NCBI GenBank assembly: GCA_016787665.1
Contig: JAEUUC010000011.1
Coordinates: forward strand, 353,631-417,630
Source of the DNA: Cyclobacteriaceae bacterium
GTDB lineage: Bacteria; Bacteroidota; Bacteroidia; Cytophagales; Cyclobacteriaceae
DNA: 64,000 nt
Direction of reading: 5' to 3'
The notes below the pieces were generated by a model, which did not search any database, was not told the DNA's origin, and saw only the letters and a list, made by a program, of their open reading frames with translations. Positions within the stretch are counted from its first letter, which is position 1; the number at the start of each line of letters is the position of its first letter. Positions 43,593-52,664 of the stretch are shown in pieces. The position numbers were made by a program, and so were the translations under genes.

Positions 43593-44134
43593 CACTTCTC
43601 GTTCAATTTAATCATGGCAAACACAGCGTAGTTAATCATGTCCTGGTAATTAGCTTTCACGCCTTCACTCACCAGCGTTTTGCCTTCATTATCTTCAATT
43701 TGCTTCACGCGCAACAACTTCATCAAGATGATGTCCGTAATGGAGCTCACCCGCATGTCGCGCCACGCTTCGCCATAGTCGTGATTCTTATTTTGCAGCA
43801 GCGCGATGGTTTCGTCAACGGCTTGCTCATACAGGGGTTTCAGCTCCTCATAGGTCATCTCCAGCGTGGTTTTACCCTCCAGTTTGATCTGGATGAGGGC
43901 AATCAGGCAGTAGTTGATGATGCCGATAAACTCGTCTTTCACCGGATCGGCCACCCTCTGCACGCCTTTCTCCTGAATACTGCGAATACGCTGCGCTTTA
44001 ATAAAAATCTGATCGGTGATGGAGGACAGGCGCAGCACGCGCCAGGCGGTTCCGTAATCGCGGGTCTTGTTGGCAAATAAGGTTTGGCAGGTGCGCATCA
44101 CCTCTCTATATTCGGCCAGCGTTTTCTCCATCAT
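43592..44134 (-). CDS. DUF1599 protein with two tandem domain copies
   Basis: The 180-residue protein consists of two similar halves. Half one reads NKTRDYGTAWRVLRLSSITD and half two NKNHDYGEAWRDMRVSSITD, each followed by an aligned KxxRxxxI stretch and an INYxxxAxIxL helix. The family is all-helical and of unknown function; a nucleotide-related role has been suggested for it, which I recall but did not check. ATG 44134 or 44131 is likely; the frame extends nine codons upstream into the divergent folP start. Only five bases separate it from folP. Confidence 0.82.
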   Translation of the reverse strand: MMEKTLAEYREVMRTCQTLFANKTRDYGTAWRVLRLSSITDQIFIKAQRIRSIQEKGVQRVADPVKDEFIGIINYCLIALIQIKLEGKTTLEMTYEELKPLYEQAVDETIALLQNKNHDYGEAWRDMRVSSITDIILMKLLRVKQIEDNEGKTLVSEGVKANYQDMINYAVFAMIKLNEK

Positions 44135-44139
44135 AAGGC

Positions 44140-44985
44140 GTGCAAAATACCATTTTTTCATCCAACGTTACACTTACCGTTCGTGGCAAGTTGGTCGATC
44201 TGCAACGTCCGGTTATCATGGGCATTTTGAACATCACACCCGACAGCTTTTACTCGGGCAGTCGCATTGAATTTCAAAAAATACAGGACACGGCCGGCCA
44301 AATGCTGGCGGAAGGCGCTGCTTTTTTAGATGTGGGCGGGTACTCTACGCGGCCCGGTGCAACGGACGTCTCCGTTGAAGAAGAACTTGACCGGGTGCTG
44401 CCGGCCATAGAAACCCTCACCCGACATTTTCCTGAGGCTAGTCTTTCAATCGATACGTTTCGCGCCCGGGTTGCCGAGCATTGCGTGGCCGCGGGGGCCG
44501 GCCTGATCAATGATGTTTCCGGTGGAACCCTGGATGCAGCCATGTTGACCACCGTGGCGCGCCTTCGCGTACCGTATATCCTGATGCACATGCGGGGCAC
44601 GCCCCAAACCATGAACTCGCGTACGGAATACACGGATGTCACGCGCGAGGTAATCGATGAGTTACATCCGCGTGTAGCCCAGCTACAGCAAATGGGAGTT
44701 CACGATGTAATCATCGATCCGGGTTTCGGGTTCGCCAAAACAGTAGCCCAGAACTTTGAGTTGCTGAACCGCTTAACGGCCTTCCACATCTTCGGCAAGC
44801 CGTTGCTGGTTGGGCTGTCGCGCAAGTCGATGATTTGGCGTACGTTGGGCACCGATCCGGCCGGAGCCCTGTCGGGTACCACTGCCTTGAATGCCGTAGC
44901 CTTGCGTAAGGGCGCGAAAATTCTGCGCGTGCACGATGTGAAGCCGGCCATGGAATGCATAAAACTAATCCTTCAATTGTCATGA
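44140..44985 (+). CDS. folP: Dihydropteroate synthase
   Basis: It joins p-aminobenzoate to the pterin pyrophosphate in folate synthesis and is the sulfonamide target. The pterin-site motif IMGILNITPDSFYSGSR and the second signature FLDVGGYSTRPGA are present, with IIDPGFGFAKT later. Length is 281 residues. The start is GTG at 44140, five bases from the DUF1599 start on the other strand. The stop overlaps the next gene's ATG by four bases (ATGA). Confidence 0.95.
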   Translation: MQNTIFSSNVTLTVRGKLVDLQRPVIMGILNITPDSFYSGSRIEFQKIQDTAGQMLAEGAAFLDVGGYSTRPGATDVSVEEELDRVLPAIETLTRHFPEASLSIDTFRARVAEHCVAAGAGLINDVSGGTLDAAMLTTVARLRVPYILMHMRGTPQTMNSRTEYTDVTREVIDELHPRVAQLQQMGVHDVIIDPGFGFAKTVAQNFELLNRLTAFHIFGKPLLVGLSRKSMIWRTLGTDPAGALSGTTALNAVALRKGAKILRVHDVKPAMECIKLILQLS

Positions 44986-46985
44986 AAAACATCCTGTTGG
45001 TTCTCTGCTGTCTGATTGCACTTTCCGCACACGCACAGTCGAAACGAAAACTCACGGCCCGCGATTTCTATCGGATGCAAAGTGTGGGTGATCCGCAACT
45101 TTCGCCCGAGGGCAACTGGGTAGCGTATACCCTTACTACCGTGGATTCGGTAAAAGACAAGCGCAGCACCGATTTATGGATGATCAGCTGGGACGGCCAA
45201 CAGCAGGTTCAACTCACCCACACGCCCGATGGTGAATCGTCACCGCGCTGGAGCCCGGACGGCAAGTACCTGTCTTTCACCTCTGCGCGTGCGGGCCTTA
45301 ACCGCAGCCAGATTTGGATTATGGACCGCAGAGGTGGTGAAGCGCGTAAACTGACTGATGTCAAAGGCTCCATCCGGGAATACGTTTGGTCACCCGATGG
45401 AAAAAAAATCGCACTCGTGCTCGAAGATCTCAAGCGCCCGGATTCACTCAAGGATAAAACCGCCAACCCGATCGTGATTGATCGTGTTCACTTCAAGCAG
45501 GATGGCGATGGCTACCTCGAGCGGTTGCACACCCACCTCTACCTGTTCGACCTGGACACGAAAAAACTGGACACGCTCACCCGCGGAAACTACGATGAAG
45601 TAAGCCCGCGCTGGAGCCCCGATGGCAAGCACATTGCGTTCGTGAGTAATCGCACCGAAGACCCCGACCGCAATGGCAACACCGACATTTTTGTGATTGA
45701 AGCGCGCAAAGGGGCCACGTTCAAGCAACTCACCACCTGGCGCGGCTCAGACTACAACCCGCGGTGGAGTGAAGATGGAAAGCAGCTGGCCTGGATGCAA
45801 TCGGCCTCCGAATCCAACTTCCTGATGTATGACCTCCGCTACCTCTGTGTGATGAATGCCGATGGTTCCGGAGCGAGGCGCATCACCGGTGCCCTGGACC
45901 GCAACGTGAATGCTCATGTGTGGGCCGGCAATCAGTTGACTGTGTTGGTGGAGGATGACCGCACGCAATACATCGCCAACCTGACGACAGCCGGGCAACT
46001 TACCACCGTTATCGGTGGCGACCGGATATTCACCTCACTCATCAAACACCCGGCCGGTCACTGGCTCACGATGATGAGCGATCCTCAAACACCTTCCGAA
46101 ATCTACGCAGTGGAAAATGGTCAACTGCGCAGACTCACGCATCACCACCAGAAATTGTTCAGTACTCTTGAGCTGGCCCGGGTCGAGGGCTTCACGTCAA
46201 AAAGTAAAGATGGCACGTTAGTTTCCAACATTCTGTACCGGGCTATCGGGGCCGACCCCAATCAAAAACAACCGACTATTTTCTTCATTCATGGCGGGCC
46301 GGTAGCACAAGATGATTACGGCTTCGATGCCATTCCACAAATGCTGGCGGGTGCAGGCTATAATGTCATCTCCGTTAATTACCGGGGCAGCTCCGGCCGC
46401 GGCCAGGCTTTTACCAAAGCCATTTATGCCGACTGGGGTAACAAAGAAGTGATCGATATACTGGGTGCAGCTGACTATGCCATTGCGAAAGGAATAGCTG
46501 ATGCGGATAAACTCGCCATCGGTGGCTGGAGCTATGGCGGCATTTTGACCAACTACACCATTGCGACCGACACCCGCTTTAAAGCGGCTGCCAGCGGGGC
46601 GGGCAGTTCGTTGCAGCTGTCCATGTTTGGTGTCGACCAGTACATCACGCAATTCGAAACCGAGTTGGGAGTGCCCTGGAAAAACCTGGACAAATACATG
46701 AAACTCTCCTACCCGTTCCTGAAAGTGGATAAGATCAAAACACCCACCCTTTTCATGACGGGCGAGAACGATTTCAATGTGCCGGCCGTTGGCAGTGAGC
46801 AAATGTACCAGGCCATGCGACTGGTGGGAACACCCACGCAGCTGATCGTCTATCCCAACCAGTTTCATGGCATTGCCGTACCCAGTTACCAGGCCGATCG
46901 GATACAGCGTTATGTCGAGTGGTTTGATAAGTACCTGAAGGGTCTCACACCGGTAAAAATTAATCCGGAAGTGAACAAGAAGTAA
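44982..46985 (+). CDS. Exported S9-family serine peptidase
   Basis: After a signal peptide (MKNILLVLCCLIALSAHAQ) comes a beta-propeller with TolB/PD40-like repeats (PRWSPDGKYLSF, PRWSPDGKHIAF, PRWSEDGKQLAW). A prolyl-oligopeptidase-type hydrolase domain from about residue 420 follows. The serine is in GGWSYGGILT, the aspartate in TGENDFNVP, and the histidine in NQFHGIAVPS. It probably cleaves small peptides in the periplasm. At 667 residues it fits DPP-IV or acylaminoacyl-peptidase relatives. The ATG overlaps the folP stop by four bases. Confidence 0.92.
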   Translation: MKNILLVLCCLIALSAHAQSKRKLTARDFYRMQSVGDPQLSPEGNWVAYTLTTVDSVKDKRSTDLWMISWDGQQQVQLTHTPDGESSPRWSPDGKYLSFTSARAGLNRSQIWIMDRRGGEARKLTDVKGSIREYVWSPDGKKIALVLEDLKRPDSLKDKTANPIVIDRVHFKQDGDGYLERLHTHLYLFDLDTKKLDTLTRGNYDEVSPRWSPDGKHIAFVSNRTEDPDRNGNTDIFVIEARKGATFKQLTTWRGSDYNPRWSEDGKQLAWMQSASESNFLMYDLRYLCVMNADGSGARRITGALDRNVNAHVWAGNQLTVLVEDDRTQYIANLTTAGQLTTVIGGDRIFTSLIKHPAGHWLTMMSDPQTPSEIYAVENGQLRRLTHHHQKLFSTLELARVEGFTSKSKDGTLVSNILYRAIGADPNQKQPTIFFIHGGPVAQDDYGFDAIPQMLAGAGYNVISVNYRGSSGRGQAFTKAIYADWGNKEVIDILGAADYAIAKGIADADKLAIGGWSYGGILTNYTIATDTRFKAAASGAGSSLQLSMFGVDQYITQFETELGVPWKNLDKYMKLSYPFLKVDKIKTPTLFMTGENDFNVPAVGSEQMYQAMRLVGTPTQLIVYPNQFHGIAVPSYQADRIQRYVEWFDKYLKGLTPVKINPEVNKK

Positions 46986-46988
46986 TTT

Positions 46989-47038
46989 GGGGGCCTTCGG
47001 GCTTTCGCCCCGCCAAGTCGGGGCTCAATCCCTGGCCC
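46989..47038. repeat. GC-rich palindromic element, REP-like
   Basis: This 50-base stretch after the S9 peptidase gene can fold in competing ways: GGGC/GCCC around TTTC (46999-47002 with 47007-47010), CCCCG/CGGGG around CCAAGT (47008-47012 with 47019-47023), and outer GGGCC/GGCCC (46991-46995 with 47034-47038). It has no T-run. It resembles the short palindromes found between genes in many copies per genome, but no second copy lies in this window. The rest of the 115-base gap up to cdaA shows nothing else. Confidence 0.4.
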
Positions 47039-47100
47039 TTGTTGTTGATTCAGGTAGCGGATCAGGCTCACGCATGGTAAAAAAACCGTAACTTCCACGC

Positions 47101-47961
47101 GTGATTCTGCTGTTCAAAATCGGATTCCTGGATGTGGGGTGGGTGGATTTGATTGACATAAGCCTGGTGGCTATTCTGCTGTATCAGGTTTACAAACTCA
47201 TTCGCGGCAGCATTGCCGTCAACATCTTCCTCGGCATCCTGGCGCTTTACCTGATTTACCTCGTGGTCAAAGCGGCTCAAATGGAATTGCTGGCTACCAT
47301 TCTGGGGCAGTTTATGGGTGTAGGGGTGTTGGCCATGATCATCCTGTTTCAACCTGAGTTGCGCAAGTTTCTGCTCCTCATCGGGCGCAGCACAGAATTC
47401 AACCGCGATAATTTTTTTAAGTCCGTCATCAATTGGCGCACCCGCTACCACGAAGATTTTGACGTCCACCAGGTGATTGAAGCCGCCAAAACATTAAAGG
47501 CCACCCGCACGGGCGCGCTAATTGTTTTCTCCCGCGAAAGCGATTTGAAATTTTACGTGGAAACAGGTGACCCGCTGGATGCCGAAGTGAGTAAGCGCCT
47601 GTTGTTGTCCATCTTCAACAAAAACAGTCCGCTGCACGATGGTGCCGCTATCATTTTCAAAGGTCGCGTAAAGGCCGCACGCTGCGTATTGCCGGTGAGT
47701 GAGAACGATCACTTGCCTGCACACTTCGGGTTGCGCCACCGCTCAGCCATCGGCATGAGCGAAATCACTGATTCTTTGGTGATGGCAATCAGCGAAGAAA
47801 CAGGCCGACTCATTCTGGCGCGCAATGGCCAATACCTACGAGGCATGAAGTTGCGCCAGGTCGAACAAAAAATTCTGGAATACCTACACAACGAGGAGCC
47901 CGAGAAGTGGGACGAAATACCGGCTGAGGAAGAATCGGAAGAGGCTCAGGAAGTGAAATAA
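47101..47961 (+). CDS. cdaA: Diadenylate cyclase CdaA
   Basis: It makes cyclic di-AMP from two ATP. Three membrane helices fill the first 90 residues. The DAC domain shows the two signature motifs, LHDGAAI (DGA) and LRHRSAIG (RHR), with ALIVFSRESDL before them. At 286 residues it is typical. The GTG start at 47101 lies directly before the first helix. In many Bacteroidota cdaA follows folP directly; here an S9 peptidase lies between. An acidic C-terminal tail (EEESEEAQE) is unusual but minor. Confidence 0.93.
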   Translation: MILLFKIGFLDVGWVDLIDISLVAILLYQVYKLIRGSIAVNIFLGILALYLIYLVVKAAQMELLATILGQFMGVGVLAMIILFQPELRKFLLLIGRSTEFNRDNFFKSVINWRTRYHEDFDVHQVIEAAKTLKATRTGALIVFSRESDLKFYVETGDPLDAEVSKRLLLSIFNKNSPLHDGAAIIFKGRVKAARCVLPVSENDHLPAHFGLRHRSAIGMSEITDSLVMAISEETGRLILARNGQYLRGMKLRQVEQKILEYLHNEEPEKWDEIPAEEESEEAQEVK

Positions 47962-47972
47962 CCATTTTGTCG

Positions 47973-50900
47973 ATGAGAAGAGTACTGCTTGCCCTTTTGG
48001 CTATTCCGTTTTTTAGCGAGGCCCAATTACTCGAGACTGTTTTACAACAAGGCCACGAGTTGGCTGTGGTGGGCATCGCCACCAGCCCCGATAGCAACCT
48101 GGTGGCCACCGGCAGCAAAGACAAAACCGCGAAGCTGTGGGAGCTTAGCACCGGCCGGGAGATCCGCAGCTTTCTCGGTCACGAAAAAACTGTTACCGCC
48201 CTCGCCTTCTCGGGCAACGGCCAAACCCTGATCACCGGCAGTAACGACCGCACACTCAAATGGTGGAGTGTCAACACCGGTAAAGAACTTCGCTCCATTA
48301 CCACGCGCAACATCATCACCGACCTGTCCATCGATCCGCAGCAACGGTTCGTCATCGCCACGGGCTATGCCGATGCCTCGTGGGGCGACTCTGCGCTGGT
48401 GCTGGAATTATCATCGGGAAAACGGTTGGCCAGTATTCCCATAGCACCCGACAAAGGTCTGGGACACGGAGTAAGTGTCGCCTTTAGCAACAATGGTAAG
48501 TACGTGGCCTTTGGCGAGGATAACCGGGTGGCGAACGTGTATACTACGGGCGACTGGAAACCCGTGAAAAAATTTGAGTTTGAAAGCGGATGGTGCGGAG
48601 GCTGTGCCACGCAAGTTGCCTTTGCTCCCGATAGCAAAACACTTTACCTGGCCTCACACAATGGTCCGATGCGCAAGTTCAGTCTGCCGGATGGCCAGTT
48701 GCTTAAAGACTATGGGCAGCACGAACGCGAGCTCACCAGCCTGGCCGTAAGCCCTAACGGCCAATGGCTGGCCCACACCACCGAGAAAGCCGTGGTGGTG
48801 TTTGAGGCAAACACGGGAAAAAAAATCGACAGCCTGGTCGCACCAGAGAAAGGTGATTTTCACGAAGCGGTATTCGATCACCGGGGCAACACCCTGTTGA
48901 TCGCCTCCGATAACAACACGGTCATACGCTGGAACTGGTCTGCCCGAAAACAGGAGCCACCGCTCACGGGCTTGCTCAACCAGCGCGATGCCGGAGGACT
49001 CAACTACGATCCTAACTTCTACTGGCAATCGGCCATTGCCCGCTATGTGCGTTTTAAAAATACATTGATGCTGGCACGTGATGGCAAAACGTTGTTCAAG
49101 GGGAAGTTTGGCACTGATGTCAGGCGTTGGGAACTCGCCACCGGCAAAGGTGTGCTCGATTACAAAGGCCATAACAAAGCCGTGTTGTGCTACGACCTGT
49201 CGCGCGATGGAAAAAAGATGGTAACGGGAGGAGGGGACGGCAAAATCATCTGGTGGAATGTTGATATCGGTGATACGTTGCGGGTGATCCGCAGCTATCG
49301 CGAACCGATTTTCGATGTTCATTTCAGCGCAGACGAAACCAAGGTACTCACCTCCAGTTGGGATGCCACGATGAAGATTCACGACCTGCGCACGGGTCAG
49401 TTGGAAACGTACATTGACTTCGAGAACAACTCGGCCTATAACCTCCTCTTTCATCCCAACGACTTGTATGTCTTCGCCTCCCGCCTCGACCATAGCCTGC
49501 AGATGTGGGAAATCGATACACGATCTGCTGTGCGCACGTTTGTTGGTCATACGGATGTGATCGCCTCTCTTCGCATGAGCAACGATCAGCGAACACTGCT
49601 CACAGCCGCCTGGGATGGCTCGATCCGCCAGTGGGACATTGGCACCGGGCTGATGACCTCGAAATGGCGCGGTCATCAGGGAGCTGTTCACGTGGCCATC
49701 TATCACCCGGATGGCAAAAGTGTTTTCTCAGGCGGAGCCGATCGCACCATTCGGATTTGGGATGTCGCCACGGGGAAAGTCACGCGGCAACTGGAAGGTC
49801 ACCGCGCAGAAGTGACTTCGCTGATCATCAGTCCCGATCAAAAAATGCTCATCAGCCACAGCGTGGATGGCATCACCAAGTTTTGGGACCTCTCCACCGG
49901 CATGGAGTTTTTTGAACACATCCACCTGGGCAACCGCGAATGGATGGCCAAAAGCCCGGAAGGTTATTTCCACGGCACCGACCAGGCCCGGCAGTACATT
50001 CACTTTGTGGATGGCCTGAAGACCTATTCGGTGGATCAATTCTTCAATGACTTTTACCGTCCCGATCTGATGCCTAAAATTTTCCAGAACCGCGGAGGCA
50101 GTGGCGATCCGAAGGGCATTCAAAATAAGCTGAAAAATTCACCGCCACCGGCCGTTAAGCTGGCGCTGCTCCCCTCGGTCAATCCCGCGAAAGCGGACCT
50201 TCATGTGAAAGTGACTGACGAGGGTGGTGGTGTTCAGGAGCTGCGAATCTTTCACAACGGAAAAAACATTCCGCTGATAACGTCCAATCTGAAACTGCCT
50301 TCCGGAACGGGTCAATCCGGCAGCTACCACCAAACGGTTGACCTGCTGAGCGGTAACAACACCTTTTCGGTGATTGCCGTAAACCGCGATCGGGTGGAAA
50401 GCGACCCCCAGGTAAAAGAGATTTTCAGCGAGCACGTGGCCAAGACCAGCGTATGTTACGTTCTCGCAGTAGGCATCAACCAATACAAAAATCCGAAAAT
50501 GGTGCTCAACTATGCGCGTCCCGATGCGCAGTCGTTCAGCGAGGTGCTGAATCAAAAAGGGAATGCTCTTTTCAAATCCGTTGAGTTACATACGCTGTAC
50601 GATCAGGAAGCCACGCGCGTTAATCTTCTGAAAAAACTGGAAGAACTGGCCGGAAAAATTCACCCCGAGGATGTATTCATTTTTTATTACGCGGGGCACG
50701 GCTCCATGGTCGATAATCAATTCTTTTTCATCCCGACTGAATCCGCCCGGTTATACGACCTGGCTTCGCTGAGGTCTGAAGCGGTGGAGGCATCGGCCCT
50801 TCAGGAACGGTTGAAAAATATCAAGGCGTTGAAGCAGCTGATTGTAATGGACGCGTGCCAGAGTGGTGCCTCGGTGGAATTGCTGGCTACCCGTGGCGCG

Positions 50901-51212
50901 GCCGAAGAAAAGGCCATTGCCCAGCTTTCGCGCAGTGCGGGTATTCACGTCATGGCTTCGGCCGGCAGCGAGCAGTTTGCCACAGAGTTTGCCGAGTTGG
51001 GCCACGGCTTGTTTACTTACCTGTTGCTAAAGGCGCTGAGTGGCGAGGCCGATGGCGCCCCTAAAGATGGCAAGGTGACGATCTACGAATTAAAATCGTA
51101 CCTCGATGACCAGGTGCCGGAAGTGACGCGCAAGATGAAAGGTAAACCCCAGTACCCGTACACGTTTTCGCGCGGGCATGACTTCCCGGTCGTATTAGAG
51201 CCGGAGCGTTAG
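47973..51212 (+). CDS. Exported WD40-repeat protein with C-terminal caspase (C14) domain
   Basis: A signal peptide (MRRVLLALLAIPFFSEAQ) is followed by about 600 residues of WD40 repeats in two groups, such as LVATGSKDKTAKLWELSTG and SVFSGGADRTIRIWDVATG. A linker with an immunoglobulin-like segment leads to a caspase-fold domain starting near YVLAVGINQYKNP. The catalytic dyad is intact: His about 909 in YYAGHGSM and Cys about 962 in DACQSGA. At 1079 residues it is a metacaspase/orthocaspase-type protease with a propeller sensor, apparently outside the cytoplasm. The ATG at 47973 is used; a TTG two codons earlier is possible. It follows cdaA by 11 bases. Confidence 0.9.
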   Translation: MRRVLLALLAIPFFSEAQLLETVLQQGHELAVVGIATSPDSNLVATGSKDKTAKLWELSTGREIRSFLGHEKTVTALAFSGNGQTLITGSNDRTLKWWSVNTGKELRSITTRNIITDLSIDPQQRFVIATGYADASWGDSALVLELSSGKRLASIPIAPDKGLGHGVSVAFSNNGKYVAFGEDNRVANVYTTGDWKPVKKFEFESGWCGGCATQVAFAPDSKTLYLASHNGPMRKFSLPDGQLLKDYGQHERELTSLAVSPNGQWLAHTTEKAVVVFEANTGKKIDSLVAPEKGDFHEAVFDHRGNTLLIASDNNTVIRWNWSARKQEPPLTGLLNQRDAGGLNYDPNFYWQSAIARYVRFKNTLMLARDGKTLFKGKFGTDVRRWELATGKGVLDYKGHNKAVLCYDLSRDGKKMVTGGGDGKIIWWNVDIGDTLRVIRSYREPIFDVHFSADETKVLTSSWDATMKIHDLRTGQLETYIDFENNSAYNLLFHPNDLYVFASRLDHSLQMWEIDTRSAVRTFVGHTDVIASLRMSNDQRTLLTAAWDGSIRQWDIGTGLMTSKWRGHQGAVHVAIYHPDGKSVFSGGADRTIRIWDVATGKVTRQLEGHRAEVTSLIISPDQKMLISHSVDGITKFWDLSTGMEFFEHIHLGNREWMAKSPEGYFHGTDQARQYIHFVDGLKTYSVDQFFNDFYRPDLMPKIFQNRGGSGDPKGIQNKLKNSPPPAVKLALLPSVNPAKADLHVKVTDEGGGVQELRIFHNGKNIPLITSNLKLPSGTGQSGSYHQTVDLLSGNNTFSVIAVNRDRVESDPQVKEIFSEHVAKTSVCYVLAVGINQYKNPKMVLNYARPDAQSFSEVLNQKGNALFKSVELHTLYDQEATRVNLLKKLEELAGKIHPEDVFIFYYAGHGSMVDNQFFFIPTESARLYDLASLRSEAVEASALQERLKNIKALKQLIVMDACQSGASVELLATRGAAEEKAIAQLSRSAGIHVMASAGSEQFATEFAELGHGLFTYLLLKALSGEADGAPKDGKVTIYELKSYLDDQVPEVTRKMKGKPQYPYTFSRGHDFPVVLEPER

Positions 51213-51318
51213 TTTCTTTATCACGTTGTGGCGAACACATGGAGCCACTAAGGCACGATCTCCCTCAGGGGGCAATACCCATTGTGCTCGATTTGATCTA
51301 TCCAGAACCGAACGAGCG

Positions 51319-51588
51319 TCATCGCAGAATTAAGAACTCGCTAAATCCCTTAAGAGCAGTTTCTGTCACGTTTACCTCTGTAACGTGCGCGCCAACCGGC
51401 CCAACCCGGCACCACGCCAGCAGTTGTTCTAGCGCCCCGGGCTCACCCTCCGCCTCAATGAAAACACTACCATCGGGCAAACTGCGCACCGTTCCGGCAA
51501 GTCCAAGCGCCAGCGCTTTTTGGCGGGTGCCGGCTCGGAAAAACACGCCCTGCACATGGCCATACACCGTTACCTGAATTGCCCTCAT
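51319..51588 (-). CDS. Acylphosphatase-like protein with altered catalytic residue
   Basis: An 89-residue acylphosphatase fold. VYGHVQGVFFRAGTRQKAL has the phosphate-binding loop and catalytic Arg18. The other key residue, an asparagine in the usual GxVRNxxDG motif, is serine here (GTVRSLPDG, Ser36). Activity may be reduced or changed. ATG 51588 is chosen because the family starts there. It is divergent from the threonine aldolase gene with 53 bases between; a TACCTTCG box (51596-51603, minus) is a possible -7 element. The 106 bases between the caspase gene and this gene hold nothing recognisable. Confidence 0.85.
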   Translation of the reverse strand: MRAIQVTVYGHVQGVFFRAGTRQKALALGLAGTVRSLPDGSVFIEAEGEPGALEQLLAWCRVGPVGAHVTEVNVTETALKGFSEFLILR

Positions 51589-51641
51589 ACGCTGCCGAAG
51601 GTAGAAAATTTCACCGCGAAGCTTCGTATCTTTCAACCCCT

Positions 51642-52664
51642 ATGGTTATTGATTTACGCAGCGACACGGTAACGAAACCCACGCCAGGTATGCTCCAGGC
51701 CATGTGGCGTGCCGAAGTGGGGGATGATGTTTTTGGCGAGGACCCCACCGTGAAAAAACTGGAAGAAAAATGCGCAGCGCTGCTGGGCATGGAGGCCGCG
51801 GTGTATTGCCCGAGTGGCACCATGACCAATCAGATCGGGATCAACATTCTCACGCAACCCTACGATGAAGTCATCTGCTACAAAGGCGCCCATATTTATA
51901 AGTATGAAGGAGGCGGCCTGGCCGGCAACAGCCTGGTGAGTGTGCGGCTGATAGAGGGTGACCGGGGCCGGCTGACCCCGGCTGATGTGGCGGCCAACCT
52001 CAACAGCAACGATCAACATTATCCCCGAACCTCGGTGGTTGCGCTCGAAAATACCGTGGTGCGCGAGGCCGGCAGCTACTATACCCTGGCGCAGATAAAA
52101 TCCATTGGCGAAACGGCCCGCGCGCATGGGCTGGGCATGCACCTCGATGGCGCGCGACTTTTTAATGCCCTGGCCGAGACAGGAGATTCACCTTCCGCCA
52201 TCGGACAGTATTTTGATACAGTCTCCATTTGCCTGTCGAAGGGGCTCGGTGCACCGGTGGGCTCGGTGCTGGTTTGCAAAAAAGAACTGGAGCCAAAAGC
52301 GAGGCGCATGCGCAAAGTGTTTGGAGGCGCGATGCGCCAGGCCGGTTATTTGGCCGCTGCCGGTATTTATGCATTGGACCACCATGTGGCCCGTTTACGG
52401 GAAGATCACCACCGGGCCCAACAACTGGCCCAAACCCTTGCCGCACAGCGGTGGGTAAAATCCATCATGCCGGTGGATACCAACATTATCATTTTTGAGC
52501 TCGTCCCTTCGGTGACCCCGCGACAGTTCCTCACTGCCCTGGAAAGCCATCAGGTAAAAGCATTGGCATTCGGGCCCACGCAAATACGCATGGTCACGCA
52601 CCTCGATTTCACAGATGCCATGCTCACGCGAGCTCAAGAGATAATCACAAAACTTTCTTTCTGA
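51642..52664 (+). CDS. Low-specificity L-threonine aldolase
   Basis: A PLP fold-type I enzyme that splits threonine or allo-threonine to glycine and acetaldehyde. DLRSDTVTKPTPGML opens the family. The PLP lysine lies in SICLSKGLGAPVGS. ATG 51642 (MVIDLRSD) gives 340 residues, the usual size; the frame begins 21 codons earlier without family likeness. A TATCTTTC box at 51627-51634 may act as -7. The stop overlaps the DUF3667 ATG by one base (TGATG). Confidence 0.94.
   Translation: MVIDLRSDTVTKPTPGMLQAMWRAEVGDDVFGEDPTVKKLEEKCAALLGMEAAVYCPSGTMTNQIGINILTQPYDEVICYKGAHIYKYEGGGLAGNSLVSVRLIEGDRGRLTPADVAANLNSNDQHYPRTSVVALENTVVREAGSYYTLAQIKSIGETARAHGLGMHLDGARLFNALAETGDSPSAIGQYFDTVSICLSKGLGAPVGSVLVCKKELEPKARRMRKVFGGAMRQAGYLAAAGIYALDHHVARLREDHHRAQQLAQTLAAQRWVKSIMPVDTNIIIFELVPSVTPRQFLTALESHQVKALAFGPTQIRMVTHLDFTDAMLTRAQEIITKLSF

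Noticed and set aside
48654..49706. Long 350-codon minus-strand frame opposite the WD40 repeats.
   Set aside because: It is a shadow of the WD40-caspase gene, whose domains are clear. The antisense product shows no recognisable domain.
51239..51577. Plus-strand 112-codon frame overlapping the acylphosphatase gene.
   Set aside because: The minus-strand frame has a full acylphosphatase fold pattern; the plus frame is Ser/Pro/Thr-rich shadow.
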